A stretch of DNA of 64,000 nucleotides from Hoeflea sp. 108 (GTDB lineage Bacteria > Pseudomonadota > Alphaproteobacteria > Rhizobiales > Rhizobiaceae), in assembly GCF_000372965.1 (NCBI RefSeq), contig NZ_KB890024.1, positions 3,970,839 to 4,034,838 of the forward strand, given 5' to 3'. Position 1 is the first letter of the stretch; the number at the start of each line of letters is the position of its first letter. Of this stretch, positions 33,277 through 41,570 are shown piece after piece. Made by a program: the position numbers and the translations under genes. The notes under the pieces are model-generated. The model was not told where the DNA came from and did no database searches. It worked only from the letters and a program-made list of their open reading frames with translations.

Positions 33277-34725
33277 TCAGCCCAGCCCCTCCTCGAACCC
33301 GCTGATCGCCTTGACCTCGAGGAAGTCCTCAAGCCCCCATTTGCCGCCCTCGCGGCCGAGGCCCGACTGCTTGTAGCCGCCGAAGGGGCTGCCATAGGGG
33401 CGGTCGGTGCCGTTGATCTGCACCATGCCGGCCCTGAGCTTGCGCGCGACACGCTGGGCGCGCGCCTTGTCCGCCGACTGCACATAGGCCGACAGGCCGT
33501 AGGGCGTGTCATTGGCGATGGCGATTGCCTCCTCTTCGGTCTCGAACGGGATCATGGCCAGCACCGGGCCGAACACCTCCTCACGGGCGATACGCATCTC
33601 GTTGTTGACGTCGGCAAAGACCGTCGGCCGCACGAAATAGCCACGGTTAAAGCCCTCGGGACGGCCGATCCCGCCGGCAACGACACGCGCGCCTTCCTTC
33701 ATGCCGGCCTCGATCAACCCCTGCACCTTGTCGAACTGCATTTCCGAGACCAGCGGGCCAATATGGTCGCCATCTTCAGAGGGATCGCCGACCTTGACCG
33801 TCGCGGTGTATTTCGCGGCGATGTCGACAGCCTTGTCGTAGACCGGGCGCTCGACCAGCATGCGCGTCGGCGCATTGCACGACTGGCCGGTGTTCTCGAA
33901 GCAGTGGGCGAGCCCCCGCGTCACCGCATCCACCAGATCGACATCGGCGAAGACGATGTTGGGCGACTTGCCGCCAAGCTCCAGGGTCACCCGCTTGACC
34001 GTCTCGGACGCGGCCTTGGTCACGGCGATGCCGGCGCGAGTCGAGCCGGTGAACGACATCATGTCGATACCCGGATGGCGCGACATCGCCTCGCCGACGC
34101 TCGGGCCGTCGCCATTGACCATGTTGAACACACCGGCCGGGAAGCCGGCTTCCTCCATCATCTCGGCAAAGACGATGGAGGACATCGGTGCGATCTCCGA
34201 CGGCTTCAGCACCACCGTGCAGCCGGCGGCAAGTGCAGGCACCACCTTCAGCGTCACCTGATTCATCGGCCAGTTCCACGGCGTGATCAGGCCGCACACC
34301 CCGATCGGCTCGCGCACGATGCGCTCCCCGGGGTTCTTCTCGTCCAGCGCCTCCTCGAACTCGAACTTCTGCAGCACCTCGATGAAGCTCTTGATGTGAC
34401 CGGCTCCGCAGGCCGCCTGGGATTCGAGCGCCAGCTTCATCGGCGCGCCCATCTCGGCCGAGATGGCATTGGCCATGTCGCGCATGCGCCTGTTGTAGGC
34501 GGCGAGCAGCTTTTCGAGCAGGGCAAGCCGCTCCTTGCGGCTCGTCGTGCTCCACGACGGAAAGGCGCGCTGTGCGGCCTCAACGGCCTTGTCGACATCG
34601 GCGGCGGAACCCAACGAAATCACCGCAAAGGGCTGCTCGTCGGCAGGATTGATAACCTCGAGCTCCTTCGCCACATCGGGCGCGACCCACTTTCCGTCAA
34701 TGAAGAACTTCGTCTTGCGCAGCAT
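33277..34725 (-). CDS. NAD(P)-dependent aldehyde dehydrogenase
   Basis: 482 residues. Signature pieces in order are ITPWNWPMNQVTLKVVPA (about residues 146-163), FTGSTRAGIAV with the Rossmann loop, the glutamate motif LELGGKSPNIVF (about 247) and the catalytic cysteine in ENTGQSCNAPTR (about 280). The C-terminal PFGGYKQSGLGREGG is also present. It oxidises an aldehyde to the acid in the cytosol; the substrate is not set by the sequence. I chose the ATG at 34725, preceded by GGGAG; an upstream in-frame extension looks non-coding. It stands alone, divergent from the MFS gene. Confidence 0.92.
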   Translation of the reverse strand: MLRKTKFFIDGKWVAPDVAKELEVINPADEQPFAVISLGSAADVDKAVEAAQRAFPSWSTTSRKERLALLEKLLAAYNRRMRDMANAISAEMGAPMKLALESQAACGAGHIKSFIEVLQKFEFEEALDEKNPGERIVREPIGVCGLITPWNWPMNQVTLKVVPALAAGCTVVLKPSEIAPMSSIVFAEMMEEAGFPAGVFNMVNGDGPSVGEAMSRHPGIDMMSFTGSTRAGIAVTKAASETVKRVTLELGGKSPNIVFADVDLVDAVTRGLAHCFENTGQSCNAPTRMLVERPVYDKAVDIAAKYTATVKVGDPSEDGDHIGPLVSEMQFDKVQGLIEAGMKEGARVVAGGIGRPEGFNRGYFVRPTVFADVNNEMRIAREEVFGPVLAMIPFETEEEAIAIANDTPYGLSAYVQSADKARAQRVARKLRAGMVQINGTDRPYGSPFGGYKQSGLGREGGKWGLEDFLEVKAISGFEEGLG

Positions 34726-34944
34726 GGCAGGCTCCCTGTTTGACAGTGTTCTAGACCGGCGCATGCGACAGCCGTGTCCTGAATCCGACCGCATTTTTAG
34801 GCCGGCAACCTTCGAGCGGGAAGACCTGGGTCAGCGTTTGCCAACCGGTGCCACAATGTCAGTAGGTTTTGCTAATCTTGGGGGCGCCGGGTGGATCGTA
34901 CGCAGCGTTACCCTTATAAGCCCCCCTCCATCGAGGCCAGTTGC

Positions 34945-36192
34945 ATGTCCATCACAGGTTCGCGTCGCCAGGCGGCGATCGCCTTCATCTTCGTCACCGC
35001 CGTTCTCGACATCGTCGCCATGGGCATCATCATTCCGGTGTTGCCCTCGCTGATCGAGGAGTTCGCCGGCTCCAACGCCGATGCCGGCTGGATCAATGGC
35101 GTGTTCGTGGCGCTTTGGGCCGGCATGCAATTCGTCTGCTCGCCGATCATCGGTTCGCTGTCCGATCGTTACGGCCGCCGTCCGGTCATTCTGTTGTCGA
35201 CCGCGGGCCTCGCCGCCGACTATGTGCTGATGGCGGTAGCGCCAAACCTGTGGTGGCTGGCGCTCGGCCGCATCGTCGCAGGCGTCACCTCGTCGAGCTT
35301 CACCACGGTCTTTGCCTACATGGCCGACATCACCCCGCCGGAGGGCCGCGCCCGCGCCTACGGCCTGATCGGCGCTGCCTTCAGCGCCGGTTTCGTCGCC
35401 GGCCCGTTGATGGGCGGCTTCCTTGGCGAAATCTCGCCACGCGCGCCCTTCTGGGTGGCGGCTGCCATGAGCGGCCTTGCGTTCCTGTATGGCGCCTTCG
35501 TCCTGCCGGAGTCGCTCGCGCCCGAAAAGCGCATGCCTTTCGCATGGCGCCGCGCCAATCCGTTCGGCGCGATGATGCTGCTGCGCTCGCATCCCGAGCT
35601 CACCGGCCTCGCCTCGGTGACCTTCCTCCTGCACTTCTCCCACCACGTCTTCTCGGCGGTTTTCGTGCTTTATGCCGCCTTCCGCTACAACTGGCATGCC
35701 TGGGAAGTGGGCGTGTTGCTTGCCATGGTCGGCGTGCTCGACATGATCGTCCAGGGCCTGATCGTTGGCCCTGTCGTCAAGCGCTTCGGCGACCGGGCGA
35801 CCATGGTGTTCGGCCTGTTCGGCGGCGCCATCGGCCTCGCCCTTATGGGCTTTGCGCCGACGGGTATCTGGTTCACTGTGGCGATGATCCCCAACGCGCT
35901 GTGGGGCCTGGCCATGCCGACGACCCAGTCGCTGATGACCCAGCGTGTCTCCGAATCCGAACAGGGCCAGTTGCAGGGCGCCAATATGAGCGTCGCCAGC
36001 ATCGCCGGCGTCGCCTCGCCGCTGTTCTTCGGCGCGCTCTATGCCTGGACGGTGCGCGACGGCACGCCGATGCCCTTCCCGGGTCTCGCCTTCTACATCG
36101 CCGCAGCCGTCCTGCTGTTTGCGGCCATTGTCGGCTGGATCGTGGCACGCAAAGCCACGCGTGCCGAAGAGGCCACCTCCGAAGCAGTCTGA
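34945..36192 (+). CDS. MFS transporter, tetracycline-resistance (TetA)-like exporter
   Basis: 415 residues with about twelve membrane segments. The first helix has DIVAMGIIIPVLPSLIEEF, as in drug:H+ antiporters of the DHA1 class. The loop 2-3 motif is GSLSDRYGRRPVILLS and motif C lies in GAAFSAGFVAGPLMGGFLG. It resembles chromosomal TetA-like proteins, most of which do not give tetracycline resistance. It is convergent with the first AspT-type gene, whose stop is 4 bp away. There is no adjacent TetR repressor, which argues against a mobile resistance determinant. Confidence 0.88.
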   Translation: MSITGSRRQAAIAFIFVTAVLDIVAMGIIIPVLPSLIEEFAGSNADAGWINGVFVALWAGMQFVCSPIIGSLSDRYGRRPVILLSTAGLAADYVLMAVAPNLWWLALGRIVAGVTSSSFTTVFAYMADITPPEGRARAYGLIGAAFSAGFVAGPLMGGFLGEISPRAPFWVAAAMSGLAFLYGAFVLPESLAPEKRMPFAWRRANPFGAMMLLRSHPELTGLASVTFLLHFSHHVFSAVFVLYAAFRYNWHAWEVGVLLAMVGVLDMIVQGLIVGPVVKRFGDRATMVFGLFGGAIGLALMGFAPTGIWFTVAMIPNALWGLAMPTTQSLMTQRVSESEQGQLQGANMSVASIAGVASPLFFGALYAWTVRDGTPMPFPGLAFYIAAAVLLFAAIVGWIVARKATRAEEATSEAV

Positions 36193-36196
36193 AGCC

Positions 36197-37882
36197 TCAG
36201 GTCAGCGCCACGATGATCGGTCCCATGATGGTCAACAGGATGTTGCCGATCGCATAGGGCACGGTGAAGCCCAGCGCCGGGGCCGAGCTTTCGGCCACGT
36301 CGCTGGCGGCAAGCATCGCCGCGTCCTGCGTCTGCGCACCGGCCAGCGCGCCGAACAGCAGCACCGGGTCGACCTTCAGCAAGTAGTGCCCGACCAGAAG
36401 GCCCACCAGCTGCGGCACAAGCGTGACCACCACGCCTGCGCCCAGAAGCAGAGCCCCGTTGGCGGCAAGGGCGGCCACCGCTTGCGGGCCGGCCGTCAGT
36501 CCAACCAGCGCGCAGAAGGTCGCCAGTCCGAAGTCCCACATGATCTGGGTCGCCGCCAGCGGCACGTTGGAGCGCTCCGGATGGCGCGAATGCCACCAGC
36601 CGAACACCAGCCCGGCGACAAGCGCACCGCCACCCGCGGACAGGGTGATCGGCAGCCCATTGACCATCAGTGTGGCGAGGCCGATCAGCGCCCCGCAAAA
36701 AAGCCCGGCGGCGAGAAACGAGATATCCGAGCGCTTTCCGGTGTTCACGCTCTCGCCGACATGCGGCAGCGCCTCCTCAAGCCGCTCCGGCGGGCCGGCA
36801 AGACTCAGAATGTCGCCCGGCAGCAGCACAGTTTGCGCCGTCACCGGGATTTCCTGTGTCTGGCGTTTGATGCCGCGCAGGAAGATGCCGCGCCCGGCAT
36901 CGCCGAGCAGCTGCACCGCCTCGGCCAACGTCTTGCCGGCGAAGCGCTGGGCAATGACCACCTCGGCGCCGTGGCCCAGGAGATCGCGCACCAGCTCGTC
37001 CGCCACCACCTCCTTGCCGATGCGCGGCGCCGCCCGGACGATCGCCGGACGGTAGCCTTGCAGGGCGATCAGGTCGCCACGTTTCAGCTCCAGGTCGGGC
37101 GACAGCTCCACATCCTTGCCGTGGCGCCTGACGCGCTGGACCGAAACCAGCGAGCCGATGCGGTCGCGCAATTGCGTGATGGTTGCCCCGTCGGCTGCGT
37201 CGACGCGAAAGGCGCGCGCGACGAGCGAACGCACGTCGAGCAGCTGCCCGCCGCCGACCGCCACCTGCGCTTGCTCGGCGTCGAACCTGTGGCCTTCCTC
37301 CCTGAGGTCGATGCCGATCAGCCGCGGCCCAAGCTGCGAGCAGAACAGGATGACGCCGATGGTGCCGAACACATAAGTCAGCGCAAACGCCACCGCCGCC
37401 TGCCCTTGCGCATCGAGCAACGCATCCTGCGACAGCCCGAGACCGCTCAGTGCGCCATAGGCGGTGCCCAGCATCGCCGTCTCGCTGAGGCTGCCGGCCG
37501 CCAGCCCGATCGTACTGCCCTGGTCGAGGCCGAGCAGCCGCCCCATGGAAAGCGCCGTCACCAGCCCGGTGGCCGTGACGACGAGAGCAATCGCGGCCAG
37601 CGGCAATGTGCGACGCCCGAGCGAGGAGAAGAATTGCGGCCCGCTCTGGAAGCCGACGGCGAAGACAAACAGCAGGAACGCCACCGACTTGAGCGTCGGC
37701 GAAAGCTCCGGTACCGCCCCGCCGAGGATCGCACCCAGAATTGTCCCGACGATCAAGGTGCCGGCGGCATTGCCGAAGGAGAAATCGCCAAGCTTGAGGC
37801 GCCCCAGGCGAACGCCCAACGCAACCGTGAGAAACAGCATGGCCTCGGGCGATTGCACGATCGGCCGCAACACTTCCAGCAT
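36197..37882 (-). CDS. AspT/YidE-type antiporter, second copy
   Basis: 561 residues of the aspartate:alanine exchanger (AAE) family. Five or so membrane helices (about 1-180) are followed by a hydrophilic middle with two TrkA-C-like domains (about 200-370, including LLPGDILSLAGPPERLEEA). A second membrane block (about 380-561) starts with SFLAAGLFCGALIGL. The conserved GYHYLL-type stretch appears as LVGHYLLKVDPVLLFGALAGAQTQDAA. It is a paralog of the gene immediately upstream (30-bp gap), and both follow gadB, so it probably exchanges an amino acid for its decarboxylated product. Substrate is inferred. Confidence 0.85.
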   Translation of the reverse strand: MLEVLRPIVQSPEAMLFLTVALGVRLGRLKLGDFSFGNAAGTLIVGTILGAILGGAVPELSPTLKSVAFLLFVFAVGFQSGPQFFSSLGRRTLPLAAIALVVTATGLVTALSMGRLLGLDQGSTIGLAAGSLSETAMLGTAYGALSGLGLSQDALLDAQGQAAVAFALTYVFGTIGVILFCSQLGPRLIGIDLREEGHRFDAEQAQVAVGGGQLLDVRSLVARAFRVDAADGATITQLRDRIGSLVSVQRVRRHGKDVELSPDLELKRGDLIALQGYRPAIVRAAPRIGKEVVADELVRDLLGHGAEVVIAQRFAGKTLAEAVQLLGDAGRGIFLRGIKRQTQEIPVTAQTVLLPGDILSLAGPPERLEEALPHVGESVNTGKRSDISFLAAGLFCGALIGLATLMVNGLPITLSAGGGALVAGLVFGWWHSRHPERSNVPLAATQIMWDFGLATFCALVGLTAGPQAVAALAANGALLLGAGVVVTLVPQLVGLLVGHYLLKVDPVLLFGALAGAQTQDAAMLAASDVAESSAPALGFTVPYAIGNILLTIMGPIIVALT

Positions 37883-37912
37883 TGGTTCCCCCGCCCCGAA
37901 ACCCGAACGCCC

Positions 37913-39613
37913 CTATCGGGCAAGGACCATGGCGAAATAGCCACCGACGGTCAGCAGCACGCCCGACACCGCATAGGCCACCGGAAAGCCAAGCCATGGC
38001 ACGTTGCTGTCGGCCTCCTTGGCCGCTTCGCGCGCCGGTCCCGAATGGCTGCGCGCGCCGGCCGTCGCCCCCATCAGCAGCGCCGCATTCATCTTGAAGA
38101 CGTGATAGCCGACGATCCACACGACGATCGGCGGGATGGTGCAGGCAAGGAAACCCAGGATCAGGATCTTGAGGGCGAGATCACCAGTGATTTCCGACAT
38201 CAGCCCGGCCCCGGCATTCACCCCGACGATGGCAACGAAGACGATCAGCCCCATGTCCTCGAGGATGTTGCGGGCGGCATTCGGCGTGTTGCCGAAATAG
38301 CGGAGCCGCGACGAGATCGACGAGACGACGATGCCCGACAGCAGCAGGCCGCCGGCATTGCCGAGGCCGACCGAGGCGCCGAAGGCGGGAAACTGTATCG
38401 CCCCGATGAGAAAGCCCAGGATCATGCCGACCGAGAGCGTGACCAGATCGGTCGAGGTATTGTGCCGGGCAATGACGCCGAGGATCTTTCCCGCTTCGTC
38501 CACCGCCGGCCTGAGCCCGGTCACATAGAGCACGTCGCGGCGCTGCAGCTTGACGTCGCGGCCGATCGGCTGCGGATGGCCTGCCCGCTCCAGCCTTGTC
38601 AGCTGGATCTGGCCGGCCAGATCGTTGGTCTGCAACTCGCCCAGCTTCCTGCCGATCATGTCCTTCTGGGTCACCAGGATCTCGGCCTGGTCGATGGGAA
38701 TGTTGAGAACACGATTGCCTGGAACCTCTGGACCGATCACCCCCATGTTGCTGGTCAGGTTTTCGGCAGCGCCGCCCAGAGCGACGATGTCGCCGAGCTT
38801 GAGAACGAGCTCGGGATCGGCGCCCAGCAATTCGTCCTGCCGTCGCACGTTGAGGATCGCATATTCGGGATATCTGGCGCGGAACTGCCGGATGGTCTCG
38901 CCAGCCGTGCCGGTGTTTTCCAGGCGGTAGGCGCGCGTGCCATAAGGCTGGAATGCGGTCAGGCCGGGATCGTCGGCATTGCTGACGCCATGCTCGGCCT
39001 CGTATTTCCGGGCCTCGACCTTGGCGTCCAGACCCCACCAGCGCGGCAGGTATTTGCACAGAAGCACGATACCGACAGTGCCCCAGATATAGGTGATGCC
39101 GTAGGACAGCGCGATCATCGCGCTCACCTGCTGGGCGCTGCCGCCGGCAGGCGGCACCACCATGCCCGAGGTCACCGCCTGCTCGGCCGAGCCGATGGCT
39201 GCCGACATGGTGTTGGAGCCGGCCAGGATGCCGCCGGCGGTGCCCGTCGGCAGGTCGAGGTAACGCACCCCGAACACAACGATCGCCAGTGCCAGGCCGC
39301 ATGAGATCACCGCCAGCGTCACATATTTGAACGCATCGGCATTGAGCGAGTTGAGGAAGGACGGCCCGACACGCAAACCGACGCCGTACATGAACAGATA
39401 GTAGAACAGCGACTTGGCAAAATCGTCGAGCTTGAAGGTGACGCCAAAGGAAGCCGCCAGCGCAGAGATGCCGGCTCCCACCACGATGGCGCCGGCCACC
39501 GAGCCGAGCCCATAGCCCTTGATGGTGAAGCCGCCGGCCCACACTGCCAACCCGACCACCAGGAACAGCAGCACAAACGGGTTGGCCGCCAGATATTGCA
39601 GGAAAGAGACCAT
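37913..39613 (-). CDS. AspT/YidE-type antiporter, first copy
   Basis: 566 residues of the AAE family: N-terminal membrane block (about 1-185), two central TrkA-C-like domains (about 205-375, with VLKLGDIVALGGAAENL and KLQRRDVLYVTGLRPAVDE) and a C-terminal membrane block. The stretch IVGYHVFKMNAALLMGATAGARSH corresponds to the family's conserved pore motif. It lies 80 bp after gadB on the same strand with a strong hairpin in between. AspT exchanges aspartate for alanine in Tetragenococcus; here glutamate/GABA exchange is a sensible hypothesis. The tandem paralog may form a heteromeric partner. Confidence 0.85.
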   Translation of the reverse strand: MVSFLQYLAANPFVLLFLVVGLAVWAGGFTIKGYGLGSVAGAIVVGAGISALAASFGVTFKLDDFAKSLFYYLFMYGVGLRVGPSFLNSLNADAFKYVTLAVISCGLALAIVVFGVRYLDLPTGTAGGILAGSNTMSAAIGSAEQAVTSGMVVPPAGGSAQQVSAMIALSYGITYIWGTVGIVLLCKYLPRWWGLDAKVEARKYEAEHGVSNADDPGLTAFQPYGTRAYRLENTGTAGETIRQFRARYPEYAILNVRRQDELLGADPELVLKLGDIVALGGAAENLTSNMGVIGPEVPGNRVLNIPIDQAEILVTQKDMIGRKLGELQTNDLAGQIQLTRLERAGHPQPIGRDVKLQRRDVLYVTGLRPAVDEAGKILGVIARHNTSTDLVTLSVGMILGFLIGAIQFPAFGASVGLGNAGGLLLSGIVVSSISSRLRYFGNTPNAARNILEDMGLIVFVAIVGVNAGAGLMSEITGDLALKILILGFLACTIPPIVVWIVGYHVFKMNAALLMGATAGARSHSGPAREAAKEADSNVPWLGFPVAYAVSGVLLTVGGYFAMVLAR

Positions 39614-39630
39614 AACACATCCCTCGCAGT

Positions 39631-39659
39631 CGAGCCTGCGCTTGGACCGCGCAGGCTCG
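39631..39659 (-). terminator. Intercistronic hairpin between gadB and the first AspT-type gene
   Basis: CGAGCCTGCGC (39631-39641) and GCGCAGGCTCG (39649-39659) form a perfect 11-bp stem with a 7-base loop. No T-run follows on the minus strand. It may partly terminate transcription or protect the gadB message so that decarboxylase is made in excess of the antiporters. Confidence 0.6.
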
Positions 39660-39693
39660 TGCCGGCTTCATTCAGCTCAGGTGACGGCACCGC

Positions 39694-41067
39694 CTAGCAC
39701 TTGCTCACCGTCGCGGTGTGATGCTCATGCAGCTTGGGCGGCGTCGAGGTGCCGCCATGCTCCTTCAGCCAGTTGCAGGCATTGATGATGTCCTTGGCGA
39801 GCCCATTGATGACGTTGCGGTTGAGATGCGGCCGCACCACGATGCGCAGGCTGTTCACCGTCTCGGCATTGGGCGGCATCGAATAGGCCGACAGCACCCA
39901 ACCACGCTCGCGCACCTTGGACGAGACGTCGAACTCGTTGAAGTTCTTGAACTTGTCCTTTAGCGTCAGCGCCACGACAGGAATGCGTTGCGTGTCGTTC
40001 ATGATGTCGAAATAGCCACTCGCAACCAGCGCATCGCGCAGATGCTGGGCGTTTTCGACCGTATGCTGCATGATCTCTCGATAGCCGTCGAAACCAAGCC
40101 GGACGAAGGCATAATACTGATAGGCGATCTGGGCCGCGTTGCGGCTGAAATTGAGCGTCGCCGTCGGCATCTCGCCGCCGAGATAATTGACGTAGAAGAT
40201 CAGGTCCTCGTTGAAGACGGAGCGTTCGCGGAAGATCACCCAGCCGAGCCCCGGCGGCACGAGACCGTATTTGTGGCCGGATGCGTTGATCGACTGCACC
40301 CGCGGCAGGCGGAAATCCCACTCGTAGTCGGGGTAGAGGAACGGATTGACGAATCCGCCCGAAGCGCCGTCGATATGCATCGGAATGTTGATGCCGGTGC
40401 GTTTTTCATAGGCGTCGAGCCAGTCGTGGATTTCCTGGAAATCGTCGTCCTCGCCGGTGAAGGTCTGGCCGGCGATGGCGACGACAGCGATGGTGTTTTC
40501 ATCGACCAGCTTGTCGAGATGCTCAGTGGTCAGGCGGTAGTTGCCAGGCTTCAGCGGCGCGATGCGCGGCTCGACGTCGAAATAGCGCAGGAACTTCTTC
40601 CACACGATCTGGACGTTGCCGCCGGTGACCATGTTCGGCCTGGTGGCGTCCTTGCCGGCAGCCTCGCGCGCCTGCCGCCAGTTCCACTTGTGCGCAAGCC
40701 CGGCCAGCATGCAGGCTTCCGACGATCCGACTGTCGCGGTACCATAGGGTTCGACACCCTTGGGGCCGTTCCACAGCTCATGCAGCCAGCGCACCATGCG
40801 TTGCTCCATGGCAAACAGCTGCGGATACATGTCGTGGTCGATGTAGTTCTTGAGGAAATGCTCGCGGCCGATCTCAAGCGCCTCGGGCTCGGTGAAGGTG
40901 GTGACGAAAGACGACAGGTTCATCACCGGGTTGGCGTCGGACCAGGCCTCGCTGTTGACGATCGCCTTGGCGGCGAAGGCCGAGATGCCATTGCGCGGGA
41001 AATGATCCTCGGAAATCTCTTCGTTGAACTCGTCGTAAAGCCGCTCAAAGGGGGACCGGTTGCTCAT
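39694..41067 (-). CDS. gadB: Glutamate decarboxylase
   Basis: 457 residues, typical of bacterial GadB. The PLP enzyme converts glutamate to GABA and consumes a proton. Key residues are the cofactor lysine K266 in NASGHKYGLV, H231/D233 in PMHIDGASGGFV, and EPYGTATVGSSEACMLAGLA near 106-125. The C-terminal HEHHTATV is histidine-rich, recalling the pH-sensitive tail of E. coli GadB. It heads a unit with two AspT-type antiporters. The ATG has an AAGGAG ribosome site. The 5' region holds hairpins and an 18-codon candidate leader. Confidence 0.97.
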   Translation of the reverse strand: MSNRSPFERLYDEFNEEISEDHFPRNGISAFAAKAIVNSEAWSDANPVMNLSSFVTTFTEPEALEIGREHFLKNYIDHDMYPQLFAMEQRMVRWLHELWNGPKGVEPYGTATVGSSEACMLAGLAHKWNWRQAREAAGKDATRPNMVTGGNVQIVWKKFLRYFDVEPRIAPLKPGNYRLTTEHLDKLVDENTIAVVAIAGQTFTGEDDDFQEIHDWLDAYEKRTGINIPMHIDGASGGFVNPFLYPDYEWDFRLPRVQSINASGHKYGLVPPGLGWVIFRERSVFNEDLIFYVNYLGGEMPTATLNFSRNAAQIAYQYYAFVRLGFDGYREIMQHTVENAQHLRDALVASGYFDIMNDTQRIPVVALTLKDKFKNFNEFDVSSKVRERGWVLSAYSMPPNAETVNSLRIVVRPHLNRNVINGLAKDIINACNWLKEHGGTSTPPKLHEHHTATVSKC

Positions 41068-41115
41068 AAGACTACTCCTTTGCAGATGCCGGAAGGACGC
41101 TCAGGCGAAAGGGTT

Positions 41116-41176
41116 CGGCCGCGAAGGCCGCTTGAAAACCTCAGAGAATGGCAGGGGGGCCGCCCGATCGGGCGGC
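41116..41176 (-). promoter_or_regulatory. Two hairpins in the gadB 5' region
   Basis: An 18-base perfect palindrome, GCCGCCCGATCGGGCGGC, occupies 41159-41176, just after the stop of the candidate leader ORF. A second stem, CGGCC/GGCCG, lies at 41116-41130. Both fall between the leader ORF and the gadB start, so on the transcript they could act in attenuation or message processing. Confidence 0.45.
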
Positions 41177-41181
41177 GGGGT

Positions 41182-41238
41182 TCAACTTGGCCGCTCCTTG
41201 AGCGAACGGTAGTGAACATGACGCAGGAAGTTGATCAT
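41182..41238 (-). CDS. Candidate 18-residue leader peptide upstream of gadB
   Basis: On the minus strand GAGAGGAGG stands six bases before an ATG that opens MINFLRHVHYRSLKERPS and a TGA stop. The ribosome site is one of the strongest in the window. The peptide is basic with two histidines. Its stop is 5 bases from a perfect palindrome, and gadB begins about 115 bp further on. A regulatory leader is one explanation; a small functional protein or chance are others. Confidence 0.4.
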   Translation of the reverse strand: MINFLRHVHYRSLKERPS

Positions 41239-41570
41239 TGCAGCCTCCTCTCAGTTCGACAGAAGTCGAAAGATTAGAATTCCAGCACGTAACTTTCCAA
41301 GATCAGGCCCGATGTTGCGCATCGAAAGCCGGGCTGTCCAGCACAAATTAACCAGACATGACCTGTGCTTAACGATCCATCGCCACAGCGATGTGACGAT
41401 TTTGGACGACGCGCTTCCCGGCAACGGCAGGCGTTACAACGCGAAAATGGGCGGATCAACGATGGTCGCTGACCGGTACTTTCGTCACAACCAGGAGAGC
41501 TTGAATATGAGGCCAAGCGGCTGGCCAATGGGTGGCGCAGCCGCATCGCGCGCGATCCCAAGCGCGCTGG
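41239..41570. other. Gene-free stretch between gadB leader and 2-hydroxyacid dehydrogenase
   Basis: About 330 bp between the 3' end of the 2-hydroxyacid dehydrogenase gene and the gadB 5' region. It should contain the gadB promoter and the end of the ABC-transporter operon. I see no convincing hairpin with a T-run. A rightward frame from 41508 with an AGGAG site reads into the dehydrogenase antisense strand and looks spurious. Confidence 0.5.

Noticed and set aside
34945..36192. MFS gene as an acquired tetracycline-resistance determinant
   Set aside because: No TetR partner, no mobile element and native codon use; chromosomal TetA-like exporters are common and usually not resistance genes.
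36041..39304. A 1087-codon rightward open frame antisense to the two AspT-type genes
   Set aside because: It is rich in Arg, Gln and His with no domain, and lies exactly opposite two clear membrane-protein genes; it results from GC-biased third positions.
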